IMG/VR virus record: IMGVR_UViG_3300034198_017445
Span: 1 to 64,000 of that record
From: a virus
Strand: one strand, 5' to 3'
DNA: 64,000 nucleotides
Below the pieces are notes generated by a model. That model searched no databases and had not been told where the DNA came from. It saw nothing but the letters and a program-made list of their open reading frames with translations. Positions 58,958 to 64,000 of the stretch are shown in pieces. Each line of letters opens with the position of its first letter. The stretch's first letter is position 1. The translations under genes and the position numbers were made by a program.

Positions 58958-59683
58958 GCCTGTTCGGAGGCATCGTATCCGTGACGACCACTGTTTTACC
59001 CGCCTGCGCTGGGGCGTCGTTTCGGTGAGTGTGACTACACAATCTCCTGCGCGGTGGAGTTGTAACCGTGGCCAGATTAGCGATTTTGCTTTAAGCCTGC
59101 ATGGAGGCATCGTATCTATGACCCCATTGTGCCGTGTTCATTGCCTGCTCGGAGGCGTCGTATCCGAGATGAAACATTTGCTATCTCGTTTTCATTGCCT
59201 ACCGTGAGGCGTTGTTTCATGGATCCGACCATAGCTTCCGGCGTGGCTTTGTAGCGTCGATGGCCTGATTGCGTGCGCCTGCTTGGAGGCTTTGTTTCCT
59301 TGGCTCAATACGATCAGTGAGAATTTTGCCTGCTCAGTGGCGTTGTAACTGCGATCCAGGATTTGGTTGGCGTATCGCCTGCTTGGAGGCTTCGTTTCCT
59401 GAACATGATGCATCGCTGCTCAGTGCCTGCTCAGCGGCTTTGTTGCTGGGATGAAAAGTCACTTTGCCATCTATCGCCTGCGGACCGGCGTGGCTGGTTC
59501 GACGTCAGCCATTTTTTGTAATCGTCACGAAACTGTTTCATGACGGTTTTGTCCTGCGCATCGGACTTGTTGGTGCGACAACGCGGAAAATGTGGAAAGT
59601 ATTGATGGTGCTCGGATGAAATTGGAATCGTCACGAAACTATTCTGTGACGTGTTTTGCCTGCTCGGAGGCTTTGTATCCGTG
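58958..59683 (+). CRISPR. CRISPR-like pseudoknot-repeat array 3 (14 units)
   Basis: Units start at 58958, 59002, 59045, 59095, 59143, 59197, 59234, 59277, 59328, 59377, 59425, 59476, 59552 and 59658. Same 26-nt pseudoknot plan as arrays 1 and 2. Covariation includes TCC/GGA with CGCGGT/ACCGTG (unit 3), CATGGA/TCTATG, CCGTGA/TCATGG, CGGCGT/GCGTCG, CGGACC/GGTTCG and CGCATC/GGTGCG. Four units keep only four or five pairs of a repeated parent such as CTCGGA or CTTGGA. Spacers are mostly 11-28 nt; the last two gaps are 50 and 80 nt and contain another repeated hairpin. It ends 66 bases before an early promoter. Confidence 0.75.
59520..59657 (+). repeat. Paired hairpin repeat at the end of array 3
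   Basis: AATCGTCACGAAACT occurs at 59520 and 59626, each followed by a short arm that can pair back (GTCA with TGAC; GTCAC with GTGAC) and then GTTTTG directly before the last two pseudoknot units. It may be a trailer or a processing element. Confidence 0.6.
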
Positions 59684-59749
59684 ACAGGTAGCTCTAGCAG
59701 ACCGCCAAATTCGAGCGATAAAATACTCCAAGTTTCCGTATTTACTGTA

Positions 59750-59777
59750 TTGACGCGAAGTGTCCGGTCGTTAACAT
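59750..59777 (+). promoter_or_regulatory. Early sigma70-type promoter, copy 2 (TTGACG-N16-TAACAT)
   Basis: Same -35, same 16-base gap and near-identical leader as the copy at 53797. It drives the gene at 59837 and the operon beyond it, and it restarts transcription after the arrays. Confidence 0.75.
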
Positions 59778-59836
59778 GGACACATGCGAACGACGGGGTG
59801 TCGAACGCGGGGCTGGTTCAAACGGGAGACTGGAAA

Positions 59837-60100
59837 ATGCGTTACTCAAAAAGTGGATTGTTCGAGTTGTGGCGAAATGTTGTCATTGAGGGCGATTGCG
59901 TCACGCCATCCGTTTGCCGATCTTTTCTGGTTCGGATTTGTGCGACATCGGAAGATGCCAAGAAAGCACTTGCTGAGTGCGATCCTCGGGATGACATCGG
60001 TATCGTTGCTCCGAAGGCTTATGTCGAACGGCACAGGAAGTTGTTTCTCCGCAAGCAAGCGAGGCTGGCTGCGAGCAGTGCTGTTGATGTTCCATTCTAG
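59837..60100 (+). CDS. Small basic early protein
   Basis: 87 residues from the ATG at 59837 with AAACGGGAG upstream. Alpha/beta; a basic helix (VERHRKLFLRKQARLA) near the C-terminus. Shares its promoter and leader with the gene at 53887 but no clear protein similarity. Not recognised. Confidence 0.55.
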   Translation: MRYSKSGLFELWRNVVIEGDCVTPSVCRSFLVRICATSEDAKKALAECDPRDDIGIVAPKAYVERHRKLFLRKQARLAASSAVDVPF

Positions 60101-60173
60101 TGCGATGGTTGGTCTTGCTCTCCTGCGCTTTGCAGGGGAGCGTTGTGGTGGTTAGGAAACGGGAGTCTCTGAA

Positions 60174-60374
60174 ATGTTGATCGAAGAAGTTCAGGCTGAT
60201 CTTGGCGATCTGTTGCGTGATGTGGTTGCCATTCGCGAGGACATGGAGAACGCTGAGTGCTGCGAGGTAAAAAGCGATCTGTGCGAGAACTTGCGATCGG
60301 CGTTGCTGAAGGTTTCTGATCTGAAGGTCGAGCTGCAGAAGTTTGTTCGCAAGGCTGAGAAGTGCTCGGGGTGA
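60174..60374 (+). CDS. Small coiled-coil protein
   Basis: 66 residues, ATG with AAACGGGAG upstream. Almost wholly helical heptads (IEEVQADLGDLLRDVVAIRE) with three Cys. May oligomerise. Function unknown. Confidence 0.5.
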   Translation: MLIEEVQADLGDLLRDVVAIREDMENAECCEVKSDLCENLRSALLKVSDLKVELQKFVRKAEKCSG

Positions 60375-60402
60375 TTGGTTGTTTTTAAACGGGAGGTCTG
60401 TG

Positions 60403-60723
60403 ATGTTGGAAGCTGGCAAGTTCTATCGGAACAATAACGGAAAGCGGATCCTGATCGGCGGTCGGATCAAGCACTACTCGGAGTTCAATTCGTTCGTGTG
60501 GTCGGTTTCCGGCGACTGGTACGACGAGGCGACCGGTCGGTTTGTGCTGTGCACTCGGAGGTACTGCGGTTTCAGGTTGCCGGTGGAGTTCACTGGTTCC
60601 TGTATCGAAAACCATGAGGCTGTCGGAGACATGGACGATGCGGTCGTCGTCGATGAGCCATGCAGTTCCGATCGCGTTCTTGCTGACCAAGCAAAAGGAA
60701 GGACTGTTCGCCATGAAGGATAA
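60403..60723 (+). CDS. Small hypothetical early protein
   Basis: 106 residues from the ATG at 60403 with AAACGGGAGG upstream. Starts MLEAGKFYRNNNGKRILIGG, a beta-barrel-like opening seen in many small phage early proteins (AGK.Y...DG.k). Overlaps the next gene by 11 bases. Confidence 0.55.
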   Translation: MLEAGKFYRNNNGKRILIGGRIKHYSEFNSFVWSVSGDWYDEATGRFVLCTRRYCGFRLPVEFTGSCIENHEAVGDMDDAVVVDEPCSSDRVLADQAKGRTVRHEG

Positions 60724-61096
60724 CGAGGCTACTGTTGTTGTGCTCAAAAACGGCTTGCGAGTCGCTAACTTCTCAAGCCCACATTCGTTCACGTTCACCG
60801 ATGGTTCGGTGCTTGAAGCCTGCTCTGCAAAGCGTGCGAAGAAGTTGATGCTTGAACACGTCGAGGTTGAGCACAAGATGCAGCGCTGGACGGACATCGA
60901 GTTGAAGTTCGAAATGTCTGAGCCTGTCATGCTGGAGGTGCTCGCGTTGATCCAGCGGTCGGACATCGACATCGTTCTGGTTCCGTTGCCTGTTCTTGAG
61001 TTGGTTCGTGAGAAGGGCTGGACGACGAAGATTCGCGGCATTCGCGTCGCTGATCGGGTCACGAAAACGATCCATTGTGATCGCTTCTGTTTGTAA
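60713..61096 (+). CDS. Hypothetical early protein
   Basis: 127 residues from the ATG at 60713; AAAGGAAGG upstream. Alpha/beta, beginning with a strand pair (ATVVVLKNGLRVANF). No motif recognised. Confidence 0.5.
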   Translation: MKDNEATVVVLKNGLRVANFSSPHSFTFTDGSVLEACSAKRAKKLMLEHVEVEHKMQRWTDIELKFEMSEPVMLEVLALIQRSDIDIVLVPLPVLELVREKGWTTKIRGIRVADRVTKTIHCDRFCL

Positions 61097-61110
61097 TGGT
61101 GGGTTGATCT

Positions 61111-61419
61111 ATGAGCTGCGAGTCTTGTGGGCGTGAGGTCAAATACTACGGGCATTTGCATGGTGGCGTGCGTTGCGCCAATTACTGCAAAGGCCAAGGT
61201 CTTATTGTGGAGGCTGATTCTGTGGCTGAGAAAGAAAAGCGTCGGATGGGTCGACCACCGACCGGTGTCCCTACAAAGGTCGCTATCGCGTTCCGGTTGG
61301 ATCCCGAGGTCTATGCGTTCCTGCGGTCCGTCGAAAACGGAAAACGCACGACGTTGGTCGAGGGGGCTGTCCGTGGGTCCAAGGAGTTCCGTGCCTGGGT
61401 GAAAAGCCAAAAGGCTTAG
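61111..61419 (+). CDS. Zinc-finger plus ribbon-helix-helix-like DNA-binding protein
   Basis: 102 residues. An N-terminal CESCGREV and CANYC form a possible zinc site; a basic AT-hook-like RRMGRPPTG follows; then TKVAIAFRLDPEVYAFLRSV resembles a ribbon-helix-helix strand and helix. It ends KSQKA, as does the next protein. It is a candidate regulator for the 22-bp operators. Confidence 0.55.
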   Translation: MSCESCGREVKYYGHLHGGVRCANYCKGQGLIVEADSVAEKEKRRMGRPPTGVPTKVAIAFRLDPEVYAFLRSVENGKRTTLVEGAVRGSKEFRAWVKSQKA

Positions 61420-61433
61420 CGAGGGTTTTTTTA

Positions 61434-61814
61434 ATGAGTGAGAATATCGTAAGGTTCGAAGCCACAAAAACTCCGAAAGGCTGTGTTGCGATAGCTTCGT
61501 GGCCATCCGGTCGATTCCAGGAGAAGCGTTATTTGGGTGGGCAGGAGCGTGCTGAGACTTGCGCGGTGAGATGGATCACTGATCAAATCGAATCGTTGCG
61601 AGAAAAGTGTGAGGTTGAGCGATCGGAGATGCCGAAGGTTTACGTCAACGGCAAACAGATATTGCTTGTGGGTCAGTCGAGAACTTGGTCAAAGTCGATC
61701 AAGTTCAGTTGTGATGTAGCTAAGTTTTTGGTGGAGCGCGGGGATGGTTGCGTCGAGGATTTGATTCGCAAATCGAAGGCGTTTAAGGACTGGGTGAAAA
61801 GCCAAAAGGCGTAA
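61434..61814 (+). CDS. Hypothetical protein sharing its C-terminus with the upstream neighbour
   Basis: 126 residues. The last stretch SKAFKDWVKSQKA closely matches SKEFRAWVKSQKA of the preceding protein, so part of the gene arose by duplication or the motif has a shared function. The rest is alpha/beta with KVYVNGKQILLVG. Not recognised. Confidence 0.5.
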   Translation: MSENIVRFEATKTPKGCVAIASWPSGRFQEKRYLGGQERAETCAVRWITDQIESLREKCEVERSEMPKVYVNGKQILLVGQSRTWSKSIKFSCDVAKFLVERGDGCVEDLIRKSKAFKDWVKSQKA

Positions 61815-61818
61815 TTCC

Positions 61819-61888
61819 CGGAGACGGTTTCGGGCTGGCGTCGGCTATTGATGTATCTGGCTTTTGTTCTTTTGCGGGGGGCGGTTTG
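61819..61888 (+). promoter_or_regulatory. GAGAC-box leader, copy 6
   Basis: CGGAGACGGTTTCGGGCTGGCGTCGGCTATTGATGTATC, related to copy 5; 70 bases to the ATG at 61889. Confidence 0.5.
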
Positions 61889-62212
61889 ATGTTTGTGGAA
61901 ATTGAGGTCAGTCTTTGGATCGTGCATTCCAGTGGATGCGGTCGGGTACAAAGCACGATGTTCAAAGCCAAGAAGACGTTTCTTCGTCCATGCGTGCCTG
62001 AAGTTGGTTCTCTGTTTCAGGTCGATGGAACCAACGGAAACGGGGTAAGTACGCGGGTCGCCGATGTTGTCTGGCATACTGGGAAACGGGATTTTGTGGA
62101 GGTCTTGACTACTCAGATCGTTGTTTTTGGCGACGAGACCGACGAGGACCGGACTGTCTACCTTAAGACGCTTACGGCTGAAGGTTGGAAGTGTGACGAG
62201 GGGACATCATGA
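61889..62212 (+). CDS. Small hypothetical protein
   Basis: 107 residues from the ATG at 61889 with GGGGGGCGG upstream. Beta-rich (FVEIEVSLWIVH, VEVLTTQIVVFGD). Overlaps the next start by four bases. Not recognised. Confidence 0.5.
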   Translation: MFVEIEVSLWIVHSSGCGRVQSTMFKAKKTFLRPCVPEVGSLFQVDGTNGNGVSTRVADVVWHTGKRDFVEVLTTQIVVFGDETDEDRTVYLKTLTAEGWKCDEGTS

Positions 62213-62736
62213 CTCAAGAACTAAAAATCAATCGGGCACCATGCACGAGCTGCCCGTATCGAAAAGACGTTCCAAGCGGTATCTGGGTCAAAGAGGAGTA
62301 CGACAAGATTTTGCCATACGATGGCGAGATGTGGGTTCAACCACGGGGCGTGTTTCTATGCCATCAGAACGATGGTTCGCTGTGCCGTGGCTGGCTGGAT
62401 TGCCATGGCGACAATCTGCTTGCTGTGCGGCTGTTGTGCTCGCGTGGCGATGCGACAAGCGCGGCGATGATCAAGGCGTTGGACGAAGGGCCTGCGGTCG
62501 CTGTGTTCAATAGCGCGGCAGATGCGTCGAAGCACGGCAGGAAAGCGATCAGGAAACCTGGGAAGCGGGCGCAGGTGTTGATGGATTCAATCACTCGCAA
62601 GCGTGGCAAGCTGTGCATCCATGCGGACAAGTCTTGCCGGTGCCATGGCTACCAAAAGGATCCGAACGATGCATCTCTGTGTACTTGTGGCTGTCCGTTG
62701 GATTTACACGTTGTTGAAAAGGTGGAAGCAAAGTGA
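62209..62736 (+). CDS. DUF6283-type Cys-rich protein
   Basis: 175 residues. The pattern APCTSCPYRKDVPSGIWVKEEYDKILPYD, FLCHQNDGSLCRGWLDCHG matches DUF6283 (PC..CPyR.d.P.G.W...Ey..l..YD...F.CH......C.GW). A C-terminal second cluster CRCHGY and CTCGCPLD is added. Common in actinobacterial and other phages; probably metal-binding, function unknown. Confidence 0.85.
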   Translation: MTQELKINRAPCTSCPYRKDVPSGIWVKEEYDKILPYDGEMWVQPRGVFLCHQNDGSLCRGWLDCHGDNLLAVRLLCSRGDATSAAMIKALDEGPAVAVFNSAADASKHGRKAIRKPGKRAQVLMDSITRKRGKLCIHADKSCRCHGYQKDPNDASLCTCGCPLDLHVVEKVEAK

Positions 62737-62966
62737 GCGAAGCAAACGAAGTCAACGAAGACGGCGAGATTCTGGTCCCTGTCACAATCAAGCTGTCGAG
62801 GCGGGAAGCGGAGGAGATACTTGTCGCGATCGATCAAAGGCGTCGCAAGTCTTCCCGTGCTCGCGATTATCAGCTCGGTGCGCTGGGTGATCGAATCGGC
62901 AAGGTCGTAGAGGTTATCTTCTATGCGGATCCTGGTTGGTGGCAAAGAATCGCGGAGCGAAAATGA
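62733..62966 (+). CDS. Small helical protein
   Basis: 77 residues from a GTG (GTGA overlap). VTIKLSRREAEEILVAIDQRR looks like a strand followed by a helix of a ribbon-helix-helix or related fold. Function unknown. Confidence 0.5.
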   Translation: MSEANEVNEDGEILVPVTIKLSRREAEEILVAIDQRRRKSSRARDYQLGALGDRIGKVVEVIFYADPGWWQRIAERK

Positions 62967-63211
62967 TCGAAGAAACCCCAATTCGGAAGCACTACTTTCG
63001 TAGTGATGAAGAACTGATTTTCAAACGTCAGTTCGTGATTCAGTTCCTTGCTTCGCATGAGGCTGAGAATTTCGATCGCAATTCCAGTGTGTACGGCTGG
63101 AAGAATCATCAGGAAAGAATTCCTGTCGAGGACGCAGCGTGCTTGGCGCAGCGTGCTTGGGACCGTTGGGTTGAAGTGATCGGTGTAGTCAAAACAGAAA
63201 GCGGTGGTTGA
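62963..63211 (+). CDS. Small hypothetical protein
   Basis: 82 residues from the ATG at 62963 (ATGA overlap). Helical with aromatic residues. Not recognised. Confidence 0.5.
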   Translation: MIEETPIRKHYFRSDEELIFKRQFVIQFLASHEAENFDRNSSVYGWKNHQERIPVEDAACLAQRAWDRWVEVIGVVKTESGG

Positions 63212-63212
63212 G

Positions 63213-63434
63213 ATGGCAAAAAAAGGAAAGAAACCTGTTCAGCGGGTTCGGTCGAAACTGGAGATCATCGCTCAAGAAGCGAGTTCATCGGTTACCGATG
63301 CGTTGTGTCGAACGAGCGACCATGGTGAGGCTGCTGCGCTTCAAGCGTTCGTCGATGAGTTCGATACGTTGCTTGAAGGCTGGAAGATGCGGCTTGATGA
63401 ACTTCGCGAAGAAGAAGAGGAGGGCGAGGACTGA
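63213..63434 (+). CDS. Small charged protein
   Basis: 73 residues from the ATG at 63213; basic start (KKGKKPVQRVRSK) and acidic end (REEEEEGED). Helical. Function unknown. Confidence 0.5.
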   Translation: MAKKGKKPVQRVRSKLEIIAQEASSSVTDALCRTSDHGEAAALQAFVDEFDTLLEGWKMRLDELREEEEEGED

Positions 63435-64000
63435 ATGGGTACTCACGGCACGATTCTGGTACTGAACAAAGGCGACAAGCGTGACGAGGGTATCTGGCTT
63501 CATGCCTACTCGGACGGGCAAGTCGATGATGCGATGGATATGCTTCACGATTTGCCGAAGTGGTACGTCGACCGCGCGGTGCTTTCGAATCGATTGGAGG
63601 ATCACTCGATCGGCTTTGGTTTTCTAGTCCGTAGTTTTAACAATGAATTATGGGATGGGTGCTTGTTTCCGAAGCTAGCGGCTGAAAAGACATTCATTGC
63701 TTCTCTGGTTTGCGGTCGCTACTTGGGTCGCTGGAGTCCTGTTGTCGAGGGCGAGATTCCATTTCACGTTATGGGCTGCGAGCCGGATATAAAAGTTGTT
63801 TGCTGCCAAGATTCGTACTCTGTGCTGAGGAAGCACGGCAGGAAAGGTGGAAAGCAGGTCGCGTGGTCGGATGATCTTCGACGGTTGTTTGGTGAGGCAA
63901 ATGCAAAAGAGCCGAAGCCGATGCAGTTGTTCAGCAGTAAGACCAAGGTGCGATCGCGAGCGTGCTCCAAGGGTCCGTGGTCGCGCTGGGGGCAAACGAT
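63435..64000 (+). CDS. Partial gene at right edge, unknown protein
   Basis: Open from the ATG at 63435 (TGAATG junction with the previous stop) to the end of the window, at least 188 residues, so its 3' end is missing. Starts MGTHGTILVLNKGDKRDEG, then alpha/beta sequence with DMLHDLPKWYVDRAV and a basic C-terminal part so far. Composition is protein-like throughout. The opening resembles small phage proteins of unknown function. Confidence 0.65.
   Translation, partial: MGTHGTILVLNKGDKRDEGIWLHAYSDGQVDDAMDMLHDLPKWYVDRAVLSNRLEDHSIGFGFLVRSFNNELWDGCLFPKLAAEKTFIASLVCGRYLGRWSPVVEGEIPFHVMGCEPDIKVVCCQDSYSVLRKHGRKGGKQVAWSDDLRRLFGEANAKEPKPMQLFSSKTKVRSRACSKGPWSRWGQT

Noticed and set aside
58103-59683. 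Conventional CRISPR array with identical repeats
   Set aside because: Repeats are not identical: only a few positions (GCCTG, GGC, DTYGTW) are shared, and spacers vary in length. Described instead as CRISPR-like.

Overview
The window is a contiguous piece of a tailed double-stranded DNA phage (siphovirus type: tail tube, tail-assembly chaperones and a long tape measure are present, no sheath was seen). Every gene I accept lies on the + strand, densely packed with start/stop overlaps. The portal gene must lie upstream, and the last gene runs off the right end, so the genome is larger than 64 kb. The host cannot be read with certainty. Moderate-to-high G+C and a secreted Pro/Ser/Cys-rich protein of a style common in planctomycetes make a planctomycete-like host a weak guess. 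No integrase was found.

Layout. 0-7 kb: head genes (SPP1 gp7-like head protein, a very large prohead protease/scaffold, candidate decoration protein, major capsid protein). 7-16 kb: connectors, fibre-like proteins and two metabolic or host-modifying insertions (a Kua/CarF-type lipid desaturase and an ADP-ribosylglycohydrolase). 16-26 kb: tail module with a probable -1 frameshift between two chaperone ORFs. 26-30.5 kb: membrane proteins (probable lysis) and a papain-like peptidase whose catalytic Cys is interrupted by an intein with a homing endonuclease. 30.5-31.3 kb: a structured non-coding region with iteron-like repeats and operators. 31-43 kb: accessory genes (DUF1643, dual-specificity phosphatase, permuted Ycf46-like AAA+ ATPase, Lar-like, ASCH, HExxH metallopeptidase, Ycf35/DUF2997 pair). 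42.5-49 kb: recombination and replication (RecE-like nuclease, Erf annealing protein, ParB-like proteins, SF2 helicase, HNH-like protein, RusA, sigma-like factor). 49-52.5 kb: ParB-methyltransferase and both terminase subunits. 52.5-64 kb: many small early genes.

The main discovery candidate is in the early region. A 582-residue TnpB/Cas12-type protein (56344-58092), most like the compact Cas12m/V-U1 group from memory, has His at the RuvC-I Asp position and no Glu in RuvC-II, so it looks nuclease-dead. Eleven bases after its stop begins an array of 26-nt elements that continues around a small zinc-ribbon gene to 59683. A second array lies 16 kb away (40375-40675). The 33 elements share little primary sequence but fold into the same H-type pseudoknot, with stems that co-vary between copies, a conserved DTYGTW loop, and a purine directly after every copy. 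Unique sequences of roughly 11-30 nt separate them. This looks like a CRISPR-like guide array whose repeats keep structure rather than sequence, with a DNA-binding, non-cutting effector and no adaptation genes.

Transcription appears organised by repeated signals: four late promoters (TGTGCGCA, 9 bp, TANNAT), two near-identical sigma70-type early promoters, three 22-bp operators, and three recurrent leader types (GGGAG box, GAGAC box, CGCGCCCTG box) placed at nearly fixed distances from start codons.
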